Shown: positions 7,923-17,108 of the stretch, in pieces | How positions within the stretch are numbered: the stretch's first letter is position 1 | Layout of the letters: each line of letters begins with the position of its first letter | NCBI RefSeq assembly: GCF_017876535.1 | Contig: NZ_JAGIOF010000001.1 | Location: 3,534,001 to 3,598,000, forward strand | DNA: 64,000 bases | Reading direction: 5' to 3' | Source: Paeniglutamicibacter kerguelensis | Lineage (GTDB): Bacteria > Actinomycetota > Actinomycetes > Actinomycetales > Micrococcaceae | Notes under the pieces: generated by a model | Seen by the model: only the letters and a program-made list of their open reading frames with translations | Database searches by the model: none | What the model was told of the DNA's origin: nothing | Translations under genes and position numbers: made by a program

Positions 7923-8822
7923 TCATCCGGCGGTCGTTGCTCCGCCCAGGCCATCCAGACGCCGCAGGTAGTAGTGCATCGGAAAATGCCGGAGGCGGCG
8001 CGGCATGATCCGCACTGCAACCCGGGCGCACCGAAGCGCCCGTTCCATGCGCCGCTGTTGGCATTCGGTCCAGCCGAAGCCATACATGGAACGCACCGAT
8101 TCGGGGAGCAACCCGATCGTCATGAACCTGGCCATCGGCATCAACGCTCGCACCCAGAGTGGCGCATGCTGTGCCGCGAGAAGTTCCGTTGCCACCTCCC
8201 GTACCGGCCGATCGACCTCAAGCTGTGCGCACGTGCGCGCCCAATACTCCGCAAAGTCCGTACGGTTCGCGGGCCAGAATCCTTCCGGCATGCCCAGCTC
8301 GGTGCCCAACACCGCGTACTCCCGATAGAGCCTTTCCGCGGTTTCGTTATCCATCGGCGGCAACACCATCTCATGGATTTGCATGGCCGAATCATAAAGC
8401 GTCGCAGCGACCCACAATTGCAATCGCGGATCCCGTGCCGAATAGGCCGGATGTGATCCGTCCGCGGCGACCGGGGAGCGGACCGGGGCGTGGGCAACAT
8501 GCACCATCTCCCGCACCTTGGCCCGTTGTTCCTTGGTGCCGTTGCTCTGGGCGTAGACATAGGTCAGTGTGCCGTGCAGCCGCCCGACCGGATTGGTGGC
8601 GAAATTCGAATGCCGCGCCACTCCGTGGCCCACCGGAGCCAGGGCCAACTGAAGCAGGATTGCGCGCCCTGCTCCGAGCAAGTAAACGCTTTCCGGCGCG
8701 TACCTGCCCAAGACCGAATCCGGCCCGAAACCTGCCGCTGGAGCTGGTTGGCTCATCTGTTTTCCATTCATTAGCGATGGGCCTCGCTTTTGCGACATCC
8801 CCATCCCATTGTGTCCTGCCAT
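7923..8822 (-). CDS. Oxygenase MpaB-like (DUF2236) family protein
   Basis: Up to 299 residues; shorter starts at 8771 and 8756 are possible because no start has a convincing ribosome-binding site. The DUF2236 / MpaB pattern is visible: PESVYLLGAGRAILLQLALAPVGHGVARHS near the N-terminus, a GRLHGT-TYVYAQ stretch, and a central HAPVRS...YSARDPRLQLWVAATLYDSAM block rich in conserved His, Asp and Trp. Members include the lignin- and latex-clearing-like b-type haem oxygenases, but most are uncharacterised. The substrate here is unknown. It converges with the Cys-rich mini-gene and is divergent from the amidohydrolase-like gene at 8961. Confidence 0.75.
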   Translation of the reverse strand: MAGHNGMGMSQKRGPSLMNGKQMSQPAPAAGFGPDSVLGRYAPESVYLLGAGRAILLQLALAPVGHGVARHSNFATNPVGRLHGTLTYVYAQSNGTKEQRAKVREMVHVAHAPVRSPVAADGSHPAYSARDPRLQLWVAATLYDSAMQIHEMVLPPMDNETAERLYREYAVLGTELGMPEGFWPANRTDFAEYWARTCAQLEVDRPVREVATELLAAQHAPLWVRALMPMARFMTIGLLPESVRSMYGFGWTECQQRRMERALRCARVAVRIMPRRLRHFPMHYYLRRLDGLGGATTAG

Positions 8823-8960
8823 CCTGAGCGAGTTCCGATAGCCGCCAGCGGTTCCGGAATTATTTGCCCCGTTGCTATCCAGTCGGACATACCAGCCGAT
8901 AGGCTCAGGTCAAGTCACTGAAGCACCTCAGAACAACAGTATCGCCACGAGGAGAACCGC

Positions 8961-10127
8961 ATGTCGCAGTCCGATCAGCCGGCGGCCGCCAAGCCAGGCG
9001 CACCGGTGCTCATTCCCGCCGGTGAAACCTTCACTCCCAATGAGATCACCTTCTTCAAGGACAAGGGCAACCGCACCCTGGAGCAGGCCATTGCGGAGGC
9101 CGACGTGCTGGTCAACTGCCCGCACGCCGGGGATGCGGTGCCCGAGGAACTCGCCGGATTCCTGGCCCCTGACATCACCCAGCGCCTGCAGTTCGACTAC
9201 TCGGACCGCACCGCCGGGCACATCGTGCGCAACTGGGCGCAACTGGATCCGCGCATCATCTACGTCGAGAACCCCCACCCGCGGCTGCTGCGCGATCCCA
9301 ACCGGCCGCGGCCGGCGAACCTCGGGGCACAGCTGCGCGAGGCCTTTACCCGGGTGCGCGACGCCGGGGTCTGGAACAAGGTCGACCTGACAGGCGTGGA
9401 CACGATCCGCCCCGTCACCTTCTCCTTCTTCCCCCTGCTGCGGGTACCGGATTCCGACGCCGAACTCGAGGCGATGGTCAAGGCCTTTGAATCGGTCGCC
9501 GAGCGCGGCCTGGGCGTTTACGAATCAACAAGGAATTCCATCCGCAATGCCATGGTTGCTACGGCCTCCGAGCGCGTTAAAAACGGCGGCCGGGCCCAGG
9601 TCACCACGCTGTCGTTCCACGACGCCACGAACCACTTCACCACCCGCGACGGTGCCGTGAACGTGTTGCGCGGGCGGGCCGACCAGCTGCCGGACATCGT
9701 TGTGCTTTCCAACCGAGGGGATGCACTGGGCAACAGGCGCGGGGAGGATGTCATCACGATGGACCCGGAGGCACTGCGCGCGCTTGCCGATTGCCACCGT
9801 ACCGGGTTCGACGTGGCATTCGACGCCGATGTCGCCCTGAACACCCCCTATCTGGGCAGACAGGAAATCATCGCCTCCGGGGAACGCTTCAGGAACCTCA
9901 CCGATTCCACGTTCACCCTGGAATCGGGCTCGGGGACCGTCCAGCTCGGCGCGGTGCAGGCCGAGTTCCTGCGCGACTACCTGCTGGGACCCGCCGCAAG
10001 CGCCGAACTCCAGCTGCCGGGCACCGGGTGGCCCGACGAAGACACCGAGTGGACGGCGACGCTGGCACGGCACTGCATGGCCAGCTGGAACGAATTCCGT
10101 GCCTGGTTCACCGCGCAGGAACCATAG
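8961..10127 (+). CDS. Probable N-formylglutamate amidohydrolase-family protein
   Basis: 388 residues. The segment LVNCPHAGDAVPEEL (about 50-65) resembles the His-containing zinc-site start of N-formylglutamate amidohydrolases. An SFHDATNH segment and a later acidic NRGDALGNRRGED segment could complete the site. The length is greater than the usual 260-300 residues of the family, with an N-terminal addition of about 45 residues and extra C-terminal helices. Expected activity is hydrolysis of an N-formyl amino acid, but no histidine-degradation genes are nearby. The start has CGAGGAGAA upstream. The family call is moderate; the substrate is open. Confidence 0.55.
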   Translation: MSQSDQPAAAKPGAPVLIPAGETFTPNEITFFKDKGNRTLEQAIAEADVLVNCPHAGDAVPEELAGFLAPDITQRLQFDYSDRTAGHIVRNWAQLDPRIIYVENPHPRLLRDPNRPRPANLGAQLREAFTRVRDAGVWNKVDLTGVDTIRPVTFSFFPLLRVPDSDAELEAMVKAFESVAERGLGVYESTRNSIRNAMVATASERVKNGGRAQVTTLSFHDATNHFTTRDGAVNVLRGRADQLPDIVVLSNRGDALGNRRGEDVITMDPEALRALADCHRTGFDVAFDADVALNTPYLGRQEIIASGERFRNLTDSTFTLESGSGTVQLGAVQAEFLRDYLLGPAASAELQLPGTGWPDEDTEWTATLARHCMASWNEFRAWFTAQEP

Positions 10128-10152
10128 CAAGCAACGGAAACTCCTGATCCAA

Positions 10153-10186
10153 GGTCGCAAGAACGGGGATGCTGCCCGTTGCGACC
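10153..10186. terminator. Hairpin between convergent genes
   Basis: GGTCGCAA-(GA bulge)-ACGGG pairs with CCCGTTGCGACC, loop of about seven bases. It lies between the stop codons of the amidohydrolase-like gene (10127) and the Rv2466c-like gene (10216). There is no T-run. Confidence 0.5.
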
Positions 10187-10215
10187 TGGCCCCTTGGCCG
10201 TTCCGGTGGCCTGGA

Positions 10216-10842
10216 TTAGTCGAACTGCGGGTCTTCGGTGCGGGTCCGCTTGATCTCAAAGAAATGCGGGAACCCGGCCAGCATCACCGTGGCATCCCAT
10301 AGCTTTCCTGCTTCCTCACCGCGCGGGATTCGGGTGATGACGGGGCCAAAGAAGGCATTGCCGTTGACGGCCACAATGGGCGTGCCGACGTCCTGGCCCA
10401 CGCGGTTGATGCCATCGGAATGACTGGCACGCAGGGCCGCGTCGTAGGTGTCGGTGGTGGCGGCGCCGGCCAACTCGGCGGGCAGGCCAACCTCGGCCAG
10501 GGCGTTGGTGACGACGAGGGCGAGGTCCTTGTTGCCGTTGACGTGGATGTCGGTGCCCATGGCGTCGTAGAGCGGCTTGATGACCTGTGCGCCGTGGGAA
10601 GCGGCGGCGGCCGTGATTACGCGCACGGGGCCCCAACTCTGGGCGAGCATGGTGAGGTAGTCCTCGGGGAGGTTTTCACGGTTTTCGTTGAGGACCGACA
10701 GGCTCATGACGTGCCAATCTACGGAAATGTTCCTCACGTTTTCCACCTCGCCAATCCAGCGCGAGGTCGCCCAAGCGAACGGGCAGATGGGGTCAAACCA
10801 AAAGTCGGCTTTTTCGGTGGTGGGCACTGTGCTTGTGGACAC
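10216..10842 (-). CDS. DsbA-like mycothiol-dependent nitroreductase (Rv2466c family)
   Basis: 208 residues, thioredoxin fold with a helical insert. The active-site region DFWFDPICPFAWATSRW (13-29) is the signature of the Rv2466c family, with one Cys (Cys20) in a CPFA motif where DsbA has CPHC. The second thioredoxin half contains the GTPIVAVNGNAFFGPVITRIPRGEEA block. Family members use mycothiol for electrons and reduce nitro compounds or protein disulfides, which fits a mycothiol-making actinobacterium. The start is GTG with AAAGGAG seven bases upstream. It stands alone, 142 bases from the AhpD-like gene on the same strand. Confidence 0.85.
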   Translation of the reverse strand: MSTSTVPTTEKADFWFDPICPFAWATSRWIGEVENVRNISVDWHVMSLSVLNENRENLPEDYLTMLAQSWGPVRVITAAAASHGAQVIKPLYDAMGTDIHVNGNKDLALVVTNALAEVGLPAELAGAATTDTYDAALRASHSDGINRVGQDVGTPIVAVNGNAFFGPVITRIPRGEEAGKLWDATVMLAGFPHFFEIKRTRTEDPQFD

Positions 10843-10984
10843 GGTGCGCTCCTTTCAACATGGGGCACCGCGATATTTACGCGGCTATCAAGCAAAACAG
10901 CGAAACAGACCGGCTTGTTCCCGCGTGGCCACTGCGTCGACGTCAACCACGAAAAAGTACTGGGAAGACGCAACGCTTCAAAGA

Positions 10985-11452
10985 CTAGTACTTGCGCACC
11001 CGCACCGGGTGCTGCGAGAGGATCGAGACGCGGTTGAACGCGTTCATCGCGATGGCGGCCCACTGCACGGCGGAGAATTGCGCGTCGGAGAGCACCAGCC
11101 GGGAGGATGCCAACTCCGCAATGCGGGATTCGGAATCGGGAAGCGTGGTGGTCGCCTCGGCGACGGCAAGTGCCGCCGACTCGACGTCGTTGAAGAGCGT
11201 GGTTTCGCGCCAGTTGGGGAGCACCGCGATGCGTTGGGCGCTCTCCCCCGCTTCGAGCGCCTGGCGCACGTGCATGTCCAGGCAGAAGGCGCAGCCATTG
11301 ATCTGCGAAATGCGTACATTCAGCAGTTCAATGAGGCGATAGTCAAGGCCCGCGGCTTCGCCCGCGGCCTTGACCTTCAGGGAGAAGGCGTTGAGCGCCT
11401 TCCAGCTATCGGTGTCGGACTTGTCAAGGAAAAACGGATCAGATAAAGACAT
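10985..11452 (-). CDS. AhpD-like carboxymuconolactone decarboxylase family protein
   Basis: 155 residues, all helical, with the peroxidase-type signature INGCAFCLDMH: Cys54, Cys57 and His61 form the CxxC-H redox site of AhpD-like proteins. These reduce peroxides or act as thiol antioxidants; catalytic specificity is not known. The start has AGGAAGG upstream. The protein lies 46 bases downstream of rlmN on the same strand and could be read through with it. Confidence 0.8.
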   Translation of the reverse strand: MSLSDPFFLDKSDTDSWKALNAFSLKVKAAGEAAGLDYRLIELLNVRISQINGCAFCLDMHVRQALEAGESAQRIAVLPNWRETTLFNDVESAALAVAEATTTLPDSESRIAELASSRLVLSDAQFSAVQWAAIAMNAFNRVSILSQHPVRVRKY

Positions 11453-11498
11453 GTGAAACCTTCCTCAAAGACAAGCCCGGCCGATAGGGACGAGTGTA

Positions 11499-12815
11499 CT
11501 ACTCGGCTGCCGCCAGCTGGCCGCAGGCGCCGTCGATTTCCTTGCCGCGGGTGTCGCGCAGCGTGGTTGGCACGCCTGCGGATTCCAGGCGGTCGATGAA
11601 CTCTGCCGTGACGTCCTTCTCCGAGGCGGTCCAGACGGAGCCCGGGGTCGGGTTCAGCGGGATCGGGTTCACGTGGACCCAGCCGCGGCCGCGGGCGTTG
11701 AGCTTGCGGGCCAACAGGTCCGCGCGCCAACCGTGGTCGTTCATGTCCTTGATCAGCGCGTACTCGATGGAGACGCGGCGGCCGGTCTTCACGTAGTAGT
11801 TGAACGCAGCATCCAGTGCCTCGTCGACCTTCCAGCGCGAGTTCACAGGGATCATTTCGTCGCGCAGCTCGTCATCCGGCGCGTGCAGCGAAAGCGCGAA
11901 GGTGACCGGGATGCCCTCTTCGGACAGCTTGTTGATCGCCGGAACCAGGCCCACTGTGGAGACGGTGATGCCGCGGGCGCTCATGCCCAGGCCCTCGGGG
12001 ACGTCGGCCACCATGCGGTGCACGGCGTTCATCACACGCTTGTAGTTGGCCAGGGGCTCGCCCATGCCCATGAAGACAATGTTGCCCACGCGCTCTTCTG
12101 GGTGCTTCTGTCCGCCCAGTCCGCCCTCGGCAATGACGCGGTTGGCCTGGACGATCTGGTCCAGGATTTCGGCGGTGGACATGTTGCGGGTCAGTCCGGC
12201 CTGGCCGGTGGCGCAGAACGGGCAGTTCATGCCGCAACCGCATTGCGAGGAGATGCACAGCGTGATGCGGTTGCTGTAGCGCATGAGCACCGACTCGACC
12301 AGCGAGCCATCGAAGAGGCGCCAAAGGAACTTGATGGTCTTGCCATCGTCGGTGGCCAGTCGCTTCACCTCGGTGAGCAGCTTCGGGAACATGACCTCGG
12401 CGATCTCGGCGCGGCGGTCCTTGGGAAGGTCGCTCATCAGCTCGGGATCGGTGGTGTAGTGCTGGAAGTAGTGCACGGAGAGCTGCTTGGCGCGGAAGGC
12501 CGGCAGACCGATCTCCTTGAGCTTGTCGGCGCGTTCGGCCAGCGTGAGGTCGGCCAGGTGGACCGGCGGCTGCGAGACGCGCTTCTTGGCGGTGAACTGC
12601 AGCTGCGGACGACCGTCGTCGCCCATGGCCTGCTTCCAGCCTTCGGCGGTCGGGCGAACCTGCGCGCGACCCTCGGCCTTGGCACGGGATTCGGAGATGC
12701 GCATTTGCTGGGCGCCTTGGGCGGTTGCCTGGGCGGCACGGCGCGCGGCCACGTCCTCTGCGCTGGGCACAGTTTCGGCAGGCACGGTCTCTGGGGTGTT
12801 TTTGGGGGAAGTCAT
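11499..12815 (-). CDS. rlmN: 23S rRNA (adenine2503-C2)-methyltransferase, radical SAM
   Basis: 438 residues. The radical-SAM cluster motif CxxxCxxC is Cys194, Cys198 and Cys201 in CGCGMNCPFC. GMGEPLANY is the RlmN SAM-binding segment, and the C-terminal RDTRGKEIDGACGQL contains the Cys that forms the methylene-transfer intermediate. It methylates A2503 of 23S rRNA (and tRNA A37 in some bacteria). An N-terminal extension of about 65 residues, rich in Ala, Gln and Thr, precedes the conserved domain. Start chosen at the MTSPKN methionine with GGGAG upstream; a further ATG at 12824 and longer frames are less likely. Confidence 0.92.
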   Translation of the reverse strand: MTSPKNTPETVPAETVPSAEDVAARRAAQATAQGAQQMRISESRAKAEGRAQVRPTAEGWKQAMGDDGRPQLQFTAKKRVSQPPVHLADLTLAERADKLKEIGLPAFRAKQLSVHYFQHYTTDPELMSDLPKDRRAEIAEVMFPKLLTEVKRLATDDGKTIKFLWRLFDGSLVESVLMRYSNRITLCISSQCGCGMNCPFCATGQAGLTRNMSTAEILDQIVQANRVIAEGGLGGQKHPEERVGNIVFMGMGEPLANYKRVMNAVHRMVADVPEGLGMSARGITVSTVGLVPAINKLSEEGIPVTFALSLHAPDDELRDEMIPVNSRWKVDEALDAAFNYYVKTGRRVSIEYALIKDMNDHGWRADLLARKLNARGRGWVHVNPIPLNPTPGSVWTASEKDVTAEFIDRLESAGVPTTLRDTRGKEIDGACGQLAAAE

Positions 12816-13112
12816 CCCTATCATTCTCCCATGCATGTCCAGCATATGGGCGGTGAGATTGGGCACCACGCTTTACCCATGTGCTGAACGGGAGGCTGAC
12901 TACGACAAATCTCCGGGAGCCCGCCGGTCCGCAAGACAATTTGGTTGTCGCATCCGCGCGGCGGTCCGCGATGGCCGACGCCCAAACGTCTGGAAAATGG
13001 TCCTGATTTGAAAGAACGTGACCAGGCCAAGGCATCCAACAACAGGTCGGGCTCTACGATACGGCTCATATTTATCCATGTCAGCCGTTGGTCTTCCGAG
13101 AGCATCAGAAAC

Positions 13113-13391
13113 ATGGCCAATAAAGATGCAGTTCCCGCACAAGAGACAATCAGCAAGGCCGGAGATGGCTTGGAAACAACCGGTATCTTCATTTCGGTGT
13201 TGTGCTTGGCGGTAGGCTGCCTAGCTCTCTTCGCTTCCGGTACCGGGACGCCACTCCTTGGCGTCGGTTTTGGCTTGCTGCTGATGATTACCGGCTACAC
13301 GAAAAAGACCTCGGCAGCCACGATGGCGATGTTCATCATGCAGGCCCAAGCCCTTGAACAAAAGACTGAAAATAAGGTGGGCGAAGAATAG
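13113..13391 (+). CDS. Small two-helix membrane protein, unknown function
   Basis: 92 residues with two hydrophobic segments (about 26-44 and 46-63: GIFISVLCLAVGCLALF and GVGFGLLLMITGYT), then a cytoplasmic-looking charged tail EQKTENKVGEE. No recognised domain. The start at MANKDA was chosen because the upstream part of the open frame is not protein-like; the ribosome-binding site is weak. The base composition is less GC-rich than its neighbours. The gene stands alone between rlmN and a MarR gene, in a region of poorly defined intergenic sequence. Confidence 0.5.
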   Translation: MANKDAVPAQETISKAGDGLETTGIFISVLCLAVGCLALFASGTGTPLLGVGFGLLLMITGYTKKTSAATMAMFIMQAQALEQKTENKVGEE

Positions 13392-13602
13392 CCGCCCCTG
13401 CGTCTGGGCGAGCTTGCCCGAGTCATCGATCGCCAGGAGTTACGATGTGGCCCGTCGGGTGCGCCGGCGGGCCAGTCCTGAAAACTCCCTCGCCTCTCCA
13501 TACATGCGGCACCGCCATTGGAGTTGGGATGTCATTCACCCAAGAGCCGTATTATGAATTGGTCAACTACATCTGTGTGATTCGAGGAAAGCGGGGAAGC
13601 CA

Positions 13603-14169
13603 ATGGAACGCGAAGAGCTTCCCACCATCTTCAACCTAGCCTCGAGCGACCCGCGCAGCGAACTGATCGACAGGTCCGGGCTGAGCGATGAAACGCTGCA
13701 GCAGATCGACCACATCATGGCGGAGATGGGTCGGCTACGCGCCGTCGAGCGCAAGATCTCCCGCGCCTCCCAGCGCTACATGAACCTGAACGAGACGGAC
13801 ATGCGAGCCATTCGCTTCCTGATCTCGGCCAAGAACACTTCGATATCGGTGACACCCGGCATGTTGGCCAAACACCTGGTGATCACCACGGCATCTGTAA
13901 CCAAGATGATTGACCGCCTTGAAAAGGCGGGGCATGTGGTGCGCACTTCGCATCCGACCGACCGCCGGTCGCTCTGCGTCACCGTCACTGCCGAAACACA
14001 CATGGCAGCACGCGAACAAGTTGGCCGCCACCACGCGGCGCGCTTCGGCGCCGCGGCGCGGCTCAGCGCCAAGGAACGGGAAGTCGTCATTCGCTTCCTC
14101 TCCGAGACCGCCCGCGATCTGGAGGACAGCATCGCTTCGGTCGGCGAGCGCGCCGGCGACGACGCGTAA
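13603..14169 (+). CDS. MarR-family transcriptional regulator
   Basis: 188 residues. After an N-terminal helix-rich stretch with an RYMNLNETDMRAIRFL segment, the winged helix-turn-helix reads VTPGMLAKHLVITTASVTKMIDRLEKAGHVVRTSHPTDRRSLCV with the DRR wing. The same NLNETD- and HPTDRRS-type residues occur in the regulator at 16611, so the two MarR genes flanking the TspO/SDR pair are probably paralogues. GGGGAAG lies before the ATG. It converges with the SDR gene at 14205 and its target is unknown. Confidence 0.85.
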   Translation: MEREELPTIFNLASSDPRSELIDRSGLSDETLQQIDHIMAEMGRLRAVERKISRASQRYMNLNETDMRAIRFLISAKNTSISVTPGMLAKHLVITTASVTKMIDRLEKAGHVVRTSHPTDRRSLCVTVTAETHMAAREQVGRHHAARFGAAARLSAKEREVVIRFLSETARDLEDSIASVGERAGDDA

Positions 14170-14204
14170 CCGTTCCCGGTCGGACTGTTTCCGGGTTCAC
14201 CGGG

Positions 14205-15680
14205 TCAACCCCGATTCTTGGTTTCCCCAAGGTTTTCCGCGGCGGTGGTGATTCTGCGGGCCATGGAGGAAAAGATCACCCCGTGGAACGGCAGGATCGA
14301 TAGCCAATAGAGGCGTCCGGCCAGCCCGCGGGGGAAGAAGACGGCCCGCTGCCTGTAGAGGCTGCCGCCCGGAATGGGTTTCACCGAGAGCTCCAACCAG
14401 GCCCGGCCCGGGACGCGCATCTCCGCACGCAGGCGCAACAGCTCGCCGGGCACCAGTTCCTCGACGCGCCACCAATCCAGTGCATCGCCAAGCGCCAGGG
14501 ACTGGCGGCTGCGCCTGCCCCGGCGCAAGCCCACTCCCCCGGCCAGTTTGTCCATGAACCCGCGCACGGCCCAGGCTCCGGGAAGCGAGTAGTAGCCGGT
14601 GTCCCCGCCGATCCCCTGGATCACGGTGAAGAGCTGGCTCGGTGCGGCCGTGGTTGCCCGTTCCCGATCATCCGTGTAGACGGTTTGTCCCGCCCACTGG
14701 GGGTCGGAAGGCAGCGGTTCGGCCGGGGACTCCAGCGCGTGGGCCGTGGCCCATGTCGTTTCCACGGTGTCCGCCTCCATCTTGGCCAGCGCGAGCTCCA
14801 CGGCCCTGCGGTACCCCGTCAACCCTCCTTCGGGACGTTCGATGATCGAGTCGATGTCCCTGTTGCGCATCACGCAGTCATGCTGCAGGGATTCGACCAG
14901 CGGTATCGCGAGGGATCGCGGAATAGGGGTGACAAGGTTGACCCATTGCGCCGCCAGCCACGGGGTCAGCACCGGGAGCGGCCAAATGACGGGGCGGCGA
15001 ATGCGTGCGGCATCCGCATAGAGACGCATCATGTCGCCGTAGCTGTGCGCATCGGGGCCGCCGATGTCGAAGGCGCCGGAAATGTCTGGCTGGAGTTCCG
15101 CAGCACGGCCCAGGTAGTGCAAGGCATCGCGCACGGCGATGGGCTGGACTTTGTTGAGCACCCAGTGCGGGGCGGGCATCACCGGCAACACGTCGGTGAG
15201 GTGCCGGACCATTTCAAAGCTTGCCGAGCCCGAACCGATGATCAGCCCCGCCTGCAACGTCAGTGTGGGGATGCCGCTGGCTTCGAGGATCTCCCCCACC
15301 CTGACCCGTGAGGACAGGTGGCGGCTGAGTTCACCGTCGGGGTGCAACCCCGAAAGGTAAACGAAGCGTTCGAGACCTTCCGCCCTTGCCGCTTGGACGA
15401 TGGTTTGCGCACAGCGTTCCTCAAGCGGCGCGAAGTCAGAGGTCCCTCCCATGGAGTGCACCAAATAGTAGAGGACGGCTGCGCCGCGGCAGAGTTCCTG
15501 CGCGGCGCGCAGATCGGTGAGGTCTCCCTCGATCACCTCCACCTCTGCACGCCAGGGAACATCGCGGAGGGCATCCTTCCGGCGGGTCAGCACCCGCACC
15601 TGGTGGCCGTTTTCCAGCAACAACGGGACCAGCCGCCCACCGATGTAACCCGAGGCTCCCGTCACTGCAATGACACTCAT
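14205..15680 (-). CDS. NAD(P)-binding SDR-like protein with DUF2867 C-terminal domain
   Basis: 491 residues. The N-terminal half is an atypical short-chain-dehydrogenase Rossmann domain with TGASGYIGG (7-15), the EVIEGDLTD motif and YYLVHSMGG. The C-terminal part from about 330 on matches DUF2867 (DALDWWRVEELVPGELLRLRAEMRVPGRAWLELSV). Such two-domain proteins are often annotated as SDR family oxidoreductases of unknown substrate. The gene overlaps the TspO-like gene by four bases (ATGA), so the two are translationally coupled. Placed next to the carotenoid genes, it may act in isoprenoid or pigment handling, but that is inference only. Confidence 0.75.
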   Translation of the reverse strand: MSVIAVTGASGYIGGRLVPLLLENGHQVRVLTRRKDALRDVPWRAEVEVIEGDLTDLRAAQELCRGAAVLYYLVHSMGGTSDFAPLEERCAQTIVQAARAEGLERFVYLSGLHPDGELSRHLSSRVRVGEILEASGIPTLTLQAGLIIGSGSASFEMVRHLTDVLPVMPAPHWVLNKVQPIAVRDALHYLGRAAELQPDISGAFDIGGPDAHSYGDMMRLYADAARIRRPVIWPLPVLTPWLAAQWVNLVTPIPRSLAIPLVESLQHDCVMRNRDIDSIIERPEGGLTGYRRAVELALAKMEADTVETTWATAHALESPAEPLPSDPQWAGQTVYTDDRERATTAAPSQLFTVIQGIGGDTGYYSLPGAWAVRGFMDKLAGGVGLRRGRRSRQSLALGDALDWWRVEELVPGELLRLRAEMRVPGRAWLELSVKPIPGGSLYRQRAVFFPRGLAGRLYWLSILPFHGVIFSSMARRITTAAENLGETKNRG

Positions 15681-16492
15681 GGCTGTGCCTCTTGCATCTG
15701 CTTCCGGCGGGAAGTGAGCGCCACCCCGGCAACCACCGTGAACACCAGCAGGGCACCCGCTCCGATAAATGCAGTCACGGCGACAATCGTCGAAGACGTC
15801 CCTCCGTCGCTGCGACCGACGCCGATCCAGGCAATGCCCCACACCATGGCCAAGGCAGCCGACATCCGTCCCCTCGAATACAGCACCGTGGCGGCGCCAA
15901 TGAGTACCGCGATGACGACCAACACCGCAGCCAGCGGTTGCGCCCAACCGGCATCGCTACCCACACCGAGGGAGGCCAGCCACGCCGCCATGTTCGCAAC
16001 CGTCGCGACGCTCACCCACCCCAGGTAGGGCCCGAAGGTCAGCCACATGATCCAGCGCTCGGTCAGGTCGACGACGGGTTCCTGGACCAACAGCATGAAG
16101 ATCCGGATCAGCACCAGAAGCAACGCAAGTATCACCAGGACGCTGATCCCCAGCCAGCCGAGCTGCACCACCGCAAGCCACAGGGCGTTGAGGATCGCCG
16201 AGGCGGCAGCCAGCGGCCGCAAAATGCGCTGGGTGGGGGAACTTCGGGCCGTTGCACCCAGCTGCCACACCGCATAGACGGCCAGCCCCAGGTAGATGAA
16301 CGTCCAGATCACAAACGCTCCGGTGCCCGGCGCCACCAGCGTCGAATCGGCACCCAGCCATCCGTCGGCCGCATCCTTGATGGGCGTACCGCCCAAAGCC
16401 CCGCTGCCCACGAACGCCCCACCGATCGCCGCGAACACCGCCAGCGCGACCAGCAACGGGATCGCCATTGGGCTTTTCTCTTCGACGTGCAT
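15677..16492 (-). CDS. TspO/MBR-like tryptophan-rich sensory membrane protein
   Basis: 271 residues with about eight hydrophobic segments. The region FVIWTFIYLGLAVYAVWQ and the NALWLAVVQLGW segment recall the TspO/MBR family. Classical bacterial TspO is about 160 residues with five helices, so this is the longer actinobacterial form with added C-terminal helices. TspO proteins bind porphyrins and influence carotenoid expression in Rhodobacter. Here the gene is divergent from the carotenoid cluster. It starts with AGGAGG six bases upstream and precedes the SDR-DUF2867 gene with a 4-base overlap. Family call moderate because of the length. Confidence 0.65.
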   Translation of the reverse strand: MHVEEKSPMAIPLLVALAVFAAIGGAFVGSGALGGTPIKDAADGWLGADSTLVAPGTGAFVIWTFIYLGLAVYAVWQLGATARSSPTQRILRPLAAASAILNALWLAVVQLGWLGISVLVILALLLVLIRIFMLLVQEPVVDLTERWIMWLTFGPYLGWVSVATVANMAAWLASLGVGSDAGWAQPLAAVLVVIAVLIGAATVLYSRGRMSAALAMVWGIAWIGVGRSDGGTSSTIVAVTAFIGAGALLVFTVVAGVALTSRRKQMQEAQP

Positions 16493-16556
16493 CTCGGTCC
16501 TCCTGTTCGAGGGATTTTTTTGCTTTGGTTGCCCGTCCCACTCGACAAGCAACAAC

Positions 16557-16596
16557 TTGTTAACCCATGATGTATCTAGATAGGCTAGCAATCAAC
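16557..16596. promoter_or_regulatory. Divergent promoter region with TATCTAGATA palindrome, carotenoid locus
   Basis: TTGTTA (16557-16562) and TAGGCT (16581-16586), 18 bases apart, form a plausible plus-strand promoter 25 bases before the marR/crt operon. A perfect 10-base palindrome, TATCTAGATA (16573-16582), fills the space up to the -10 box. A TTGATT on the minus strand (16590-16595) could be the -35 box for tspO. The palindrome is the best candidate for the operator of the MarR protein encoded at 16611. Confidence 0.5.
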
Positions 16597-16610
16597 CTTT
16601 CGAGGTAAAG

Positions 16611-17108
16611 ATGATTCGAGTATCCCCGGACGACGGGTCTGCGCTGCACCCCGCCTCGCGGTTGCTGCATGAGGTGCTGGTTCTCAACGATGCCCTCGAA
16701 CACGCGATGTGCCGCCATCTGAACATCAATGAAACCGACTTCCAGGCCCTGCAGCACCTGATTCGCTTTCACTCCATGACCCCCAGCGAATTGGCCGCGC
16801 GGCTGCATATTTCGACGGCGGCCACCACCGCCGTCATAGACAGGATGAGCGAACGCGGCCACGTGCTCCGGGCACCGCACCCCAGCGATCGCCGCAGTTT
16901 CCTTCTATCCCCCAGCCCCACGGCAATCACCCAGACCCTCACCGCACTGCGCCCGCTCTTCAACGATGCCGAACGCGTCGTCCAGACCCTGGCTCCCGGC
17001 GAGCAACAGGCAGTGGTGCGCTACCTCGACGCCATGCTCGAGGCCATGCATACGCAGATCGACACCATGGACACCCCCACCACCAAGAATCGGAGCGGAC
17101 GATCATGA
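16611..17108 (+). CDS. MarR-family regulator of the carotenoid operon (CrtR-like)
   Basis: 165 residues. A winged helix-turn-helix occupies about 50-105: MTPSELAARLHISTAATTAVIDRMSERGHVLRAPHPSDRRSFLL. It is the first gene of the crt operon; its TGA stop overlaps the crtE start (ATGA), so it is co-translated with the pathway. In Corynebacterium glutamicum a MarR-type CrtR in the same position represses crt and responds to geranylgeranyl diphosphate. The same role is likely here but not shown. No strong ribosome-binding site except AGGTAAAG just before the ATG. Confidence 0.8.
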   Translation: MIRVSPDDGSALHPASRLLHEVLVLNDALEHAMCRHLNINETDFQALQHLIRFHSMTPSELAARLHISTAATTAVIDRMSERGHVLRAPHPSDRRSFLLSPSPTAITQTLTALRPLFNDAERVVQTLAPGEQQAVVRYLDAMLEAMHTQIDTMDTPTTKNRSGRS

